64,000 bases of DNA from JAOPZW01 sp963835295 (GCA_963835295.1 CAWIEX010000012.1:310001-374000), one strand, 5' to 3'; shown: positions 8,054-17,347, counted from the stretch's first letter. Numbers and translations: made by a program. Notes: generated from the letters alone by a model not told the origin.

Positions 8054-8820
8054 CCACCGCCCGCCCAGCGCTCCTGCTCGCCCGTCGCGCGATCGTGCAG
8101 TTTCCGCGCAACCCGATCCTGCTCGGCTTCTCGGTCATGCCGGTCCTCATCATGTACCTGGTGTTCGGCGGCCTGTTCGAGGGCGTCACCGAACTGCCCG
8201 GCTTTCCGACCGACAACTACTTCGAGTACCTGGCCCCAACGGCGATCCTGCTGGCCACGGTGCCCGGAATCGGTAACGCCGGAGTCGCCCTCGCCGCGGA
8301 CTTCCAGAACGGCTACTTTCAGAAGCTGTTGACCACGCCCACATCGGTCGGCGCGGTCATGGCCGGTCGCCTCGTGGGCGACTGCCTGAGGCTCGCCATC
8401 CAGGCGCTGCTCGTCCTCATGCTGGCCATTGCCTTGGGCGCCCACGTCGAAACCGGGATCCCTGGCGCCCTGCTCATGATCACGCTGGGCACCCTGCTCG
8501 CGATCGTCACCTTCGGCGTGTTGAGCGCGAACCTCGCGATCCGCACCCGGGACGCAGCCGCAGTACAGGCCATCCAGCCAATGGCGTTCCTGCTGATCTT
8601 CCTGACCAGCGCCTACCAGACGACCGACCACATCGACAGCGGTGCGCTTCGGACGATCATCGCCCTCAATCCCGCCGAGCACGTCCTGCGATCGATGCGC
8701 GAGCTGCTGCTCAGCGGCTATGGCTGGGATGACCTCGGCATCGCGCTGCTCGTCATCCTCGGGCTCGGAGCAGTGGGTCTGCCGTTGACCATACGCAACT
8801 ACCGCAGCGTCTACGCATGA
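8050..8820 (+). CDS. ABC-2 family permease
   Basis: A 256-residue membrane protein with about six hydrophobic segments and the ABC-2 pattern of a short cytoplasmic N-terminus, a first TM near 'LGFSVMPVLIMYLVFGG' and a last TM before the C-terminus. It forms an exporter with the preceding ATPase and is translationally coupled to it. Its stop overlaps the start of the downstream sigma factor gene (ATGA at 8817-8820). Transporter and sigma factor therefore seem to be made together, which is unusual. Confidence 0.88.
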   Translation: MTTARPALLLARRAIVQFPRNPILLGFSVMPVLIMYLVFGGLFEGVTELPGFPTDNYFEYLAPTAILLATVPGIGNAGVALAADFQNGYFQKLLTTPTSVGAVMAGRLVGDCLRLAIQALLVLMLAIALGAHVETGIPGALLMITLGTLLAIVTFGVLSANLAIRTRDAAAVQAIQPMAFLLIFLTSAYQTTDHIDSGALRTIIALNPAEHVLRSMRELLLSGYGWDDLGIALLVILGLGAVGLPLTIRNYRSVYA

Positions 8821-9587
8821 CCGACGACAACCCCGCCGGCGCAGTCCGGCCGACGTCCCAGCCCGCGCCGGCATGCTGCACGGCGACCGTCCAGCAGACG
8901 TGCTGCAAGCCGAGCGAGAAGGCCGACTGCTGCAGCCGCGGCTCCGAAAGGGTGCGGATGCCAATAGGCACACACGCCCCACCGGCCCAGGCCGCAGAGA
9001 CGCTCCCGGACATTGAGCTCTGGCGGACCCTCAACGCCCGTTTGGTCGCCTTCGTGCGCCGGCGCGTCGGCGATCCACACGCCGCCGAGGACGTCGCGCA
9101 GGAGGTCCTGCTGCGCCTCTACCGTGGCCTCGACCAGCTGCGCGCCGGCGACCGACTCGACGCCTTCGCCTACCGCACCGCGCGCAACGCGATCATCGAC
9201 CACTACCGCTCGACCGCCAGCGCCAAGGAACTGCCCTCGCCCCCCGACGCCCTCCTCGAACGGATCGACGCAGACGGTGGAACCGACGACGACCCCGACG
9301 CCGTCGCCGGCCCGCAGGAACTCGCGCGGTGTCTCCAACCGCTCGTCCGCCGCCTACCGGACCGCTACCGCGAGGCGCTGACCCTGACCGACCTGGGCGA
9401 GCTCTCCCAAGTACAAGCCGCCGAAGCCGTCGGTCTGACCGTCCCGGGCATGAAGGCGCGCGTGCAGCGGGGCCGCGCCCAGCTGCACGAGCTGCTGGTC
9501 CGCTGCTGCGATGTCGCGCACGGCGAGGACCTGCGGATCAGCCGCGAGCGCACTGGCCCATGCGCCTGCGCACCCGCGACCGCGTAA
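8817..9587 (+). CDS. ECF-type sigma factor with N- and C-terminal cysteine motifs
   Basis: A 256-residue sigma-70 family protein. Region 2 spans about 68-128 (AEDVAQEVLLRLYRGL, then RTARNAIIDHYRS) and region 4 about 178-226 (LPDRYREAL, LSQVQAAEAVGL). The N-terminal extension has vicinal Cys pairs at 20-21, 29-30 and 38-39, exactly nine residues apart. The C-terminus adds Cys230-231 and Cys249/Cys251. A C-terminal Cys tail is known in some SigZ-like proteins, but the triple pair at the front is not something I recognise. No anti-sigma gene is adjacent, so the protein may itself sense arsenite or thiol stress (inference). Its start overlaps the permease stop. Confidence 0.85.
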   Translation: MTDDNPAGAVRPTSQPAPACCTATVQQTCCKPSEKADCCSRGSERVRMPIGTHAPPAQAAETLPDIELWRTLNARLVAFVRRRVGDPHAAEDVAQEVLLRLYRGLDQLRAGDRLDAFAYRTARNAIIDHYRSTASAKELPSPPDALLERIDADGGTDDDPDAVAGPQELARCLQPLVRRLPDRYREALTLTDLGELSQVQAAEAVGLTVPGMKARVQRGRAQLHELLVRCCDVAHGEDLRISRERTGPCACAPATA

Positions 9588-9678
9588 GCGTCAACCCTGG
9601 CGAGAAGACACCGCCGCCGAGCACCGCGGCGGCGCCCTGCGGCCGGGTAGCCTGGCGATCCGTCGCGCCGCGCGGGGC

Positions 9679-10029
9679 TCAGCGCCAAAGTCGCCTGCGG
9701 ATCCGCCCGGCGTGCTCGTCGCGCGCCGCTCGCAGCTCCTGGGCCGGCACACCGAGCGCCGCGGCGGTATGGTCGACGTTAAGCTCCAGGCGCTCGAGCA
9801 GCTCCTCGGGAATCAGTGCTGCGCGCGCGTAGCGACGGGTATCGACGTCGTTGAACGGGCCGGGCAAGACACCCCGCGCGACGTCGGTCGCGTAGGAACA
9901 CATCATCACGACGAAGACGAGCTCCGGGTCCCCCGGCGGGCGATAGGCCAGATCATCGGCAAGCAGGAAGCACTCGCCCGTGTACGCGGCGACGATGCGC
10001 CCGCAATAGGTGATCGGCTGCACATCCAT
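9679..10029 (-). CDS. ImmA/IrrE-like protein lacking the HExxH motif (hypothetical)
   Basis: A 116-residue protein from ATG 10029. Its second half (RYARAALIPEELLERLEL, then AAALGVPAQELRAARDEH) resembles the C-terminal helical part of ImmA/IrrE metallopeptidases, where an Ala-rich helix with LIP is followed by 'lA..~VP...l..R'. The zinc motif HExxH is absent, so protease activity is not expected. It may be a truncated or repurposed relic of a mobile-element regulator. The frame is open upstream to 10224 but without family-like sequence. The assignment rests on pattern recall. Confidence 0.45.
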   Translation of the reverse strand: MDVQPITYCGRIVAAYTGECFLLADDLAYRPPGDPELVFVVMMCSYATDVARGVLPGPFNDVDTRRYARAALIPEELLERLELNVDHTAAALGVPAQELRAARDEHAGRIRRRLWR

Positions 10030-10429
10030 ACTCGGGTCAGAGGGGTCAACCCCACGATGCTCGCCCCTCCCATCCGGCGCGGGTTGCCGCAGGGAACAAG
10101 AGACGAGCGCCGGCAACCGTATCCGCGCCCGCTCCACGGACCCGCCACGCCACCACGCCGCGACCTCTCCCGTCGCCCCGACCTGCAGGACCGGCGCCGA
10201 CGCTCGAGCTCGCCAGACGCGCAATCCAGCCTGCCGCCCACACCCCCGACGACCTCAGTGGCAGAGCCGGACAGCATGCGGTTCAGAAGCGCCAAAAGCC
10301 GCCCACACACATTTGCACCAGGGATGCCTTCGCGGTAGTTTCTAGCCGGATGAGGCTGTTGAGAGCCGCTAGCGACGCCGATGTAGCTGCCGTCTCTGCG
10401 GGTGGCGCAGCCTAAGAGGACGGGCGCCG
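10030..10429. other. 400-base non-coding stretch upstream of the relaxase
   Basis: Nothing here reads as a conserved protein. A 21-codon open frame at 10350-10415 (ATG to TAA) ends 14 bases before the relaxase start and could be a leader, but it lacks a clear ribosome-binding site. The region is the natural place for an oriT beside a MobF relaxase, yet I could not recognise a nic site. Confidence 0.3.
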
Positions 10430-13400
10430 GTGTTGTCGATCGGCAAGTTGACGGTCGAGCAGTCGCGTTACTACGAGCGTCAGGTCGCGCAAGGGCGCGA
10501 TGACTACTACTCCGGGCGCGGCGAATCCCCGGGCCGCTGGACCGGCAGTGGGGCCGAGACCATCGGGCTCGGCGGCCGGGTTGATGACGACGGCTTCATG
10601 GCGCTGATGGACGGTCGTGACCCGGGGACCGGGGAGCGCCTCAAGCGCGTCGGTGGGCGTTGCAGGGTGGCGGCGTTTGATCTGACGTTCTCGGCGCCCA
10701 AGTCCGTGAGCCTGCTGTTCGCCGATAGGCGAGCCGGGGTTGGCCGGGGCACTCGTCGAGGCGCACGAGTCAGCGGTAGATGCGGCGCTGGGGTATCTGG
10801 AGCGTGAGGCGTGTCGCGTGCGCCGCGGCCGCGGCGGGGTTCGCCACGAGGTGGGGAAGGGGTTCGTGGCGGCGGCGTATCGCCATCGCATGAGCCGCGC
10901 CGAGGATCCGCAGCTGCATACCCATGTGGTGGCCGCGAACATGGCGCGCGGCGCTGACGGCCGATGGACGGCGCTTGATGCCACGCCGATCTACCAGCAC
11001 GCCAAAGCGGCCGGCTACCTCTACCAGGCGCACCTTCGCGCAGCCGTCCGTGAGCGTCTGCCTTGGGTGCGCTGGGGGCCGGTGCGCAACGGGATGGCCG
11101 AGATCGAGCAGCTCTCCCCGGCGGTGCTGCGGGAGTTCTCCACGCGCCGTCGCCAGATCGAGGAGCGCGAGCGCGAGCTGGTGGAGGCGGGCGTCGAGGT
11201 AGGGGATGGCGGGCGTGAGGCGATCGCTCACGCCACGCGAGCGCGCAAGCGGTACGGGATCGACACCGCGCCATGGCGTGACGTCGTGCGTGCGCGGGCC
11301 GCCGAGCATGGCCTCGGCGCGCGCGAGCTCGCCGCTCTCGTGCTCGGACGGGCCAGGGCGCCCGAGATCCCCGATCCGAAACGGGTGAGCTTCGCGCTGG
11401 CCGGAGCGGGCGGGCTCACGGAGAAGCAGAACACTTTCGCGAAGCGCGAGGCGGTGATGGCGTGGGCGGCCGCGCACGGGCAGGGAGCGCCAGCGCACAT
11501 GGTCGAGCGCGCCGCCGCGCAATTCCTCACGCGCACCGACGTGCTCCGGGCGTCCGGATCCCAGTGAGCCGGCGGTTCACGACGAGCGATCTGCTCGCCC
11601 ACGAGCAGGCGATCGTGGCCGGCGCGCAGGCCCGCCGCGGCGAAGGCGCAGGCGGTGCTCGATCGCGCCCTGGTCGACGCGGTGCTCGCGAGCGCGACGT
11701 TCGCCCCGACCGCAGAACAGGCCCGAGCGATCGGTTGCCTGACCTCAAGCGGTCACGGGGTGGAGACGGTGGAGGCGCTGGCCGGGACGGGCAAGACGGT
11801 CACCGCCGGCCTGCTCGCCCAGGCCTACACAGCCGGCGGCTATCGCGTCCTCGGGACCGCACCGACGGGACGCGCCGTGCGGGAGCTCGCCGAGCAAGCC
11901 AGCATCGGCCAGGCCTCGACGCTGACGCGCCTGGCGCTCGACCTCGACACCGCCCGGCGGGGCTTTGGGACTGGTCCAGTGGTGCTGATCATGGACGAGG
12001 CGGGGATGGCGAGCACCCGCGAAACCGCGCGGGTCATGGCCCACGCCCGCGCCGCCGGGGTGAAGGTCATCGCGATCGGCGACTCCGGTCAGCTCTCAAG
12101 CGTCCAGGCCGGCGGCTGGCTGGGCTCACTTACCGAGCGCCTGGGCTCACACGAGCTGCGCGAGGTGATGCGCCAGCGCGATGCGCGCGAGCGTCAGCTG
12201 CTGGCCCAGGTGCGCCGCGGCGACCCCACCGACTACATCACCGAGAAGGACCGACGCGGGCAGCTACAGGTCATCGAAGGCGACGTCCAAAGCACTGGCG
12301 CGGGTGAGCGCGCAGCGGTCGCCGCGTGGCGCGAGCGCCAGGCCGCATGCGAATGGGGGCAGGCCGTCCTGGTCGTGCGTGACAACCACCGCCGCGAGCG
12401 CCTCAACGCGCTCATCCGCACCGAGCTGCAGCGCGACGGCCGCCTGGGCGAGAGCGTCGACATCGGTGGCCGCGAGTTCGCCGTGGGTGACCGGGTCGTC
12501 GCGCGCCGCAACGATCGCGAACGGGCCGTCGACAACGGCATGCGCGGCACGGTGATTGCCGTCGACCCGACCGAGAAGGACGTGGTCCTGCACACCGACG
12601 GCGGCGCGCAACGTCGGCTAGATGCTCCCTATGTGGCCGAGCATCTCCAGCACGCCTACGTGCTGACCGCGCACACCATCCAGGGCGCCACCGTGGAGTG
12701 GGCGGGCGTCGTCGGGCGACCCGAGGACTTCACCCGCAACTGGTCCTACACCGCTCTCTCGCGCGCGCGAGAACCAACCGAACTGTTCATCATCGACACC
12801 CCGACCGAGCGCGAGCTCGACCGCGTCGAGATCGCCCCCGGCCAGGCCCGCGGACTGGGCGACGAGCGAACGCTCATCGACCGCCTCCAGACCGCAATGG
12901 GGCGCCGCGACGACGAAGACCTCGCGCTGGACCGCATCGACACCAAACGCACCCGTGGTCCAGCCCACATGGAGCCCGCGCACGCCCGGCCGCCCGCCGA
13001 GGCCACCATCGCGCGCCCGTCCGTCGTTGAGCTGCAGGCCGAGCTCACGCGGCTTCGCGAGCGCATCGGCCGCTACCCCGAACACCTCGCCGACCAGCTG
13101 CACGCCGCCCGCAGGGTCCAGGCCGAAGCGCAGCGCGTCGCCGACGCAGCGCGCGCACGCATCGCCGAGCTCGAGCAACCCGCGCGCGGTGTGCTGCGCC
13201 GGCGCGCCGCGGACTCCGCCGAACGCGCGCTGGAGCGCCAACGCCTCAAACTCGCCGAGGAGGAAATCGCGGCGGCCGCCGAGCGTGAGCGCAACCTCGC
13301 ACGCAGCGTCCCCGACCGCGCGGCATGGGACGCCGAACACCGCGTCCTCCGCGAGCGAGCCGCCGAGCTCCACGGGCAGCTCTCGACCCGCCGCCGCGAG

Positions 13401-13679
13401 CACCTACGCGTCGCGCTCGAGCGACCAGCCCCCTACCTCCAGATAGCGCTGGGCGCTCTCCCTGACCAGCCGCGCGGTCGCCGCATCTGGCAGCTGGCCG
13501 CCACGCGCATCGAGGCCTACCGCTTCGACCACGACGTCACCGACGCGCGCGACGCGCTCGGCTCGCCCCCGACCGACCAGCGCGAGCGTGCGCTCTGGCA
13601 ACGCGCCCACCACGATCTGCAACGCGCCCAGCGAGACCTCGGGCACCGCAACACCCGCCAGCACTCCCACGAGCTCTAA
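10430..13679 (+). pseudogene. MobF-type relaxase/helicase (TraA/TrwC family), frameshifted
   Basis: The parts read, in order: a relaxase start MLSIGKL at GTG 10430 (10430 to ~10724), the relaxase core with metal-binding HTHVV (~10725 to ~11555), a linker (~11555 to ~11645), and a superfamily I helicase with Walker A AGTGKT, DEAGM and HTIQGATVEW (~11650 to 13679). The C-terminus is a long Arg/Glu-rich coiled region. Frames shift near 10724 (an extra base in GCCGATAGGC), near 11560 and near 11648. The intact protein would be about 1080 residues and would nick oriT and unwind DNA during conjugation. Three shifts argue for decay, although two other genes in this window also carry suspicious single-base shifts. 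Confidence 0.85.
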
Positions 13680-13840
13680 GACGTGCATCGACCCGCCAGC
13701 AAGGGGTGAGCGCGACCAGCCCTAGGGTGCCTATCGCCTGCCACGGTCGTGCCGCAGGATCCGATGAGCGAAGCACGCGTCATCCGGCGTCCGCTGACCA
13801 GAGCCACACCCAAGCAACGCACTGCAGAAAGGGGAACACA

Positions 13841-14050
13841 ATGTTCAGCAGCACCCTCAAGCGGCCGGCCGCAGTCCTCGGCGTCGTCGCGGGACTTCTC
13901 GCGGCGGCCGTGCCGGCCGGCGCCGCCGGTCCCGCCGCCACCAGCCCCGGCCAGCTGCATGATGGCCTCGCCACCGGCGCGGCCACGACGCAGGGGATCA
14001 TCATGCGGGACGGTGGCATCTGCGACCCGATCCGCCACATGGGCTGTTGA
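13841..14050 (+). CDS. Small secreted peptide with C-terminal CX7C
   Basis: A 69-residue ORF from ATG 13841 with AAAGGGG 6 bases upstream. The N-terminus is a clear Sec signal: Lys7-Arg8, a hydrophobic core of Ala/Val/Leu, then a probable cleavage after AGA near residue 29. The mature peptide would be about 40 residues and ends GGICDPIRHMGC, with two cysteines seven residues apart that could form a disulfide ring. I recognise no family and no processing or immunity genes nearby. It sits just downstream of the broken relaxase in the mobile region. Confidence 0.55.
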   Translation: MFSSTLKRPAAVLGVVAGLLAAAVPAGAAGPAATSPGQLHDGLATGAATTQGIIMRDGGICDPIRHMGC

Positions 14051-14256
14051 GCCCTCCGGCGGACCAGTTCATCGGCAACCCACTGGCGCCAGTCTCCGAA
14101 GGCGCCGCCGCCCGAGGCACGCCCGCGCTGCACTGGCGGCGAGCCCACGTTCGAGATCGGACGAACCACGCCGCGCTCCGACGCTCCGGCTGCGGCGTTC
14201 GATGCAGCTGCGGTGCGCGTGAGCGCGGTGGGCGACGGTTGACAGGTGCATCCGCA

Positions 14257-14703
14257 TTACTCGCCGGCGGCCTGTAGCGCGTCGGCCAGCTCCGAAGCGG
14301 CCTGGGCGATTGCGGCGTAGGCGTCGATAATGTCGGCCAGGGTGTCGCCGGCGCCGGCCTGGTTGAGCTGGTGCACTGCGGCGTCGAAACGGGCCCAGAG
14401 CTCGGGTGGGCCGCGGCGGCCGGTCCCGGGCCGTAGTTCGTAGGGCGGACGCGCGCGTTCGGAGTCGGCGACGGGCCGCCATGCCAGCCCTGCCTGGAGC
14501 GCTTGGGCGTGCGCGTCGCGCATCGCGGCAGCAGCCTCAGCAAGCGATCGGAGTCGATCGCGAAAGCCGGGATCGGGCGGTGCCTGCTCATGGGCGCGCA
14601 TCGCCCCGCTCCACGAGGCCCGCGCTTCGTTGACTGACGTCCAGGCGTGTTCCTTGGCGCCCTCGGCCGGTGTTCCGGCCCGCTGGTCTGGCAGCTCGCT
14701 CAC
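14257..14703 (-). CDS. Conserved hypothetical protein of actinobacterial integrative elements
   Basis: A 148-residue, Ala-rich, predicted helical soluble protein from GTG 14703. The central stretch RPPYELRPGTGRRGP followed by LWARFDAAVHQLN looks like a small protein often found near integrases and excisionases in Actinobacteria. I cannot name a domain. It is on the strand opposite the flanking helix-turn-helix genes. Function is unknown, and carriage on an element is supported by context. Confidence 0.6.
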   Translation of the reverse strand: MSELPDQRAGTPAEGAKEHAWTSVNEARASWSGAMRAHEQAPPDPGFRDRLRSLAEAAAAMRDAHAQALQAGLAWRPVADSERARPPYELRPGTGRRGPPELWARFDAAVHQLNQAGAGDTLADIIDAYAAIAQAASELADALQAAGE

Positions 14704-14856
14704 GCAGCGGTCCTATCGCACCCGAGGGCCGGGGCGCGACGCGCTTCGCCGTTCAAGCCGCTCGTTGCGAGCGAAACCACGCGGTCGCCAACACCCACAC
14801 ACGGGTGCACACGGACAGTTGGTGTAGCGTCAGGCCGCGGGACGCGAGGGACCACG

Positions 14857-15099
14857 ATGACGCCGACGCCAGCCGCAGACGAGCCGGAATACCTCAAGGT
14901 CGAGGAGGTCGCCGCGCGCTTGAAGCTCAAGGAGAAGACGATCCGTGACTGGATCTTGCGCGGTGAGCTGCCGGCCTACAAGCTGGGCAAGGAGTGGCGT
15001 ATCCGCCGCGACGACTTTGATCAGGCGATGCAAGCGCGGCGCACCACCACCGAGCCCGCGCCTACCGGTGGTCTCTGGGATCCCGACGATCTCACATAG
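14857..15099 (+). CDS. Excisionase-family helix-turn-helix protein
   Basis: An 80-residue DNA-binding protein with the MerR-like excisionase fold: YLKVEEVAARLKLKEKTIRDWI (winged-helix entry) and LPAYKLGKEWRIRRDDF, the strand pair typical of 'helix-turn-helix domain, excisionase family'. ATG 14857 follows CGAGGG. Such proteins control the direction of excision with a tyrosine integrase, which lies 570 bases downstream. Confidence 0.85.
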   Translation: MTPTPAADEPEYLKVEEVAARLKLKEKTIRDWILRGELPAYKLGKEWRIRRDDFDQAMQARRTTTEPAPTGGLWDPDDLT

Positions 15100-15242
15100 C
15101 CTCTAACGGTTGTTTGCGACCGTTGAAATACGTATGTATCCTCCATGTCGCTAGAGGATCTCGATCATGCGTGGCTTCTCATCGGCTAGGACGAATTCTC
15201 CACCGCCTGCAGCGAGGCAGGTCTCGCTGGAGGAGGGGCGTG

Positions 15243-15617
15243 ATGAGCGCTGAGCGATCTAACGAAGCGGATTCCAGCTTGGTCGACGCCGTCGCACGGC
15301 GCGTGGTCGAGCTCCTGCGCGAGGAAGGCGCGGTCTCACGCGAGGGGCCGCGACTGCTCACTGTCGCCGCGGTGTCGGAGGAGTTCGGGGTGTCGGCGGA
15401 CTGGGTCTACGCCAACGCCGGACGGCTTGGCGCGATCCGGCTCGGATCGGGCCCGCGGGCGCGAATGCGCTTCGATCGCGCCACGATCGCCGATCGGATC
15501 GCGAAGGTCGCGTCATACGCTTCTCGGGACCGCTCGTCGCAGCGCGGCAAGCGACGGCGCGGGACGCGGGAGGGGGCGGACGGCGACCTCCTTCCGATCC
15601 GTCATAACGGGGCATAG
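15243..15617 (+). CDS. Small helix-turn-helix DNA-binding protein
   Basis: A 124-residue protein from ATG 15243 with GGAGGAGGGG just upstream. The middle (LTVAAVSEEFGVSADWVYAN, then LGAIRLGSGPRARMRFDR) fits a MerR/excisionase-like winged helix. The C-terminus is basic (SQRGKRRRGTR). It lies between the excisionase-like gene and the integrase and is probably a second recombination directionality or regulatory factor of the element. Exact role unknown. Confidence 0.7.
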   Translation: MSAERSNEADSSLVDAVARRVVELLREEGAVSREGPRLLTVAAVSEEFGVSADWVYANAGRLGAIRLGSGPRARMRFDRATIADRIAKVASYASRDRSSQRGKRRRGTREGADGDLLPIRHNGA

Positions 15618-15667
15618 CTTCCGGGCGGCCTCGCTAGAGGAGACACCGACTGAAACGGAGCAGCGCT

Positions 15668-17152
15668 GTGGCAACCCCGAGCGGCGGCGGCAGGCCGCCG
15701 GATACACGCGCGACCGGGCAGGTGCTCGCGTACAACCGCAAGGATGGGCTGACGTCCTGGTATCTGCGCGTGCGGGCCTACGGCGGCCGTCACCGCATCA
15801 ATCTGGGTACCGAGCTCGATGGCTGGACGCAGGCGCGCGCTCGGATCGAGTTGCAGAACGTGCTCGCGAAGATCCAGGCCGGCCTGTGGGAGCCGCCGGC
15901 GCCGCAGGCGACCGTGCTCGATGACCCGACCTTCCATCAGTTCGCGTCGAGCTGGTTGGCTCGTCGCAGGCCGTCCTACAAGCAGCGCACCTACGAGCAC
16001 TACCGCTATTTTCTGACAGATCACCTGCTGCCGGCGTTCGCATCGCTGCGGCTGTCGCAGCTGGACTACGCGGCGATCGATCGCTACGTGGAAGCAAAGC
16101 AGCTCCTGAGCGAGGAGATTCGAGAGTCGGCCCGTCGCGGCGTGCCGCTCACCGATGCCAACGGCCGCCTCAAGCGCCCGCTGGCGAATTCGACCATCAA
16201 TGCGACGGTCGAGTTGTTGGCGAGGGTCCTCGACGAGGCGGTCAGGCGCAAGCTCCTGGTCGGCAATGCTGCACGGGCGAAGGGCCTGCGGCTCAAGGAG
16301 CAGCGCTCCCGGGGCAACGTGTTGGAGGTCGACGAGCTCGAGGATCTGCTCGCGGCCGCCGACGAGATCGACCAGACGGTCACGCCGAAGGTCCTCGAAC
16401 GAGGCGCCACGGCACGCGCCCTGCGACACGAGGGCGTGGCGTGGAAAGAGATCGCCCGGCGCCTCGGCGTCGCTGAGGCCACGGCTATCTACTACACCCA
16501 GCAACACGCGCTCCGTCGGATCAGCGCCCGGCGGACCATCATCGCCTGCCTCGCCGGTGCCGGACTGCGCAACACGGAGCTCTGTCGGATCGACGTCCGC
16601 GACGTCGACTTCGCGCACGGGAACATCAACGTCGCCGACGCCAAGACCGAAGCCGGCGTGCGGAAGGTCGACATCAGCCCGCTGCTGCGCGATGAGCTGC
16701 TGGCGTGGCGCGCGTCGCTCGGCGCTCCAACGCCCGACAGCCCGTTCTTCCCGACCCGGGCCGGCGGCCGACGGGACAAGGACAACATTAACGCGCGCGT
16801 GATACGGCCGGCCGTCAGACGGGCCAACGAACGCCGGGCGCTGCGAGACCTGCCGCCGCTCCCGTCGAAGGTGACCGCGCACAGCTTGCGGCGGACCTAC
16901 ATCTCGATGATGTTCGCGGCCGGCGCGGAGATCCCGTACGTCATGGCCCAGGTCGGTCACGGCGACTCGAAGGTCACGCTCGAGATCTATGCGCAGGTTC
17001 TCAAGCGCCGCGATCGCGAGCAGATCGGGCGCGCCTTCGATCACCTCCTTGTCGGCGGGGGAAGAGGCGAGCCGCGCACCGGGGCGAGATCCGGAAGGCG
17101 CGCGATCAGTCGCTCCAACGCGGGCAGGCGACTGGGCCGGAATGCTGGCTGA
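15668..17152 (+). CDS. int: Tyrosine-type site-specific integrase
   Basis: A 494-residue phage/ICE integrase. The SAM-like core-binding domain spans about 88-195. The catalytic residues are visible: Arg301 in GLRNTELCRID, Lys326, His405-x-x-Arg408 in HSLRRTY, His431 in VGHGDSKVTLEIY, and nucleophile Tyr441. An extra segment at about 241-285 (GVAWKEIARRLGVAEATAIYY) reads as an inserted helix-turn-helix before the catalytic Arg. The GTG start follows ACGGAG. The gene ends ~120 bases from the 3' end of tRNA-Ala, the probable attachment site. Confidence 0.93.
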   Translation: MATPSGGGRPPDTRATGQVLAYNRKDGLTSWYLRVRAYGGRHRINLGTELDGWTQARARIELQNVLAKIQAGLWEPPAPQATVLDDPTFHQFASSWLARRRPSYKQRTYEHYRYFLTDHLLPAFASLRLSQLDYAAIDRYVEAKQLLSEEIRESARRGVPLTDANGRLKRPLANSTINATVELLARVLDEAVRRKLLVGNAARAKGLRLKEQRSRGNVLEVDELEDLLAAADEIDQTVTPKVLERGATARALRHEGVAWKEIARRLGVAEATAIYYTQQHALRRISARRTIIACLAGAGLRNTELCRIDVRDVDFAHGNINVADAKTEAGVRKVDISPLLRDELLAWRASLGAPTPDSPFFPTRAGGRRDKDNINARVIRPAVRRANERRALRDLPPLPSKVTAHSLRRTYISMMFAAGAEIPYVMAQVGHGDSKVTLEIYAQVLKRRDREQIGRAFDHLLVGGGRGEPRTGARSGRRAISRSNAGRRLGRNAG

Positions 17153-17246
17153 ACCGGTCGATCAGAGCGGAGATCGGGCCAAAGACCGGGCCAAACCGCA
17201 GAATCGCGCCGATGCGCATCCGGCGCGCGCTCCCCTCAAACGAAGA

Positions 17247-17268
17247 AACCCCCACGTTCGCGGGGGTT
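17247..17268 (-). terminator. Stem-loop terminator after tRNA-Ala
   Basis: Perfect 7-base arms AACCCCC (17247-17253) and GGGGGTT (17262-17268) flank an 8-base loop. Read on the minus strand the stem is followed by TCTTCG, a weak T-rich tail, so it best serves the tRNA. It may also end integrase transcription. Confidence 0.7.
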
Positions 17269-17271
17269 CCC

Positions 17272-17347
<76 letters not shown>

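Noticed and set aside
13780..14591. Minus-strand open frames overlapping the secreted peptide
   Set aside because: They conflict with a peptide gene that has a signal sequence and ribosome-binding site, and they carry no recognisable family.
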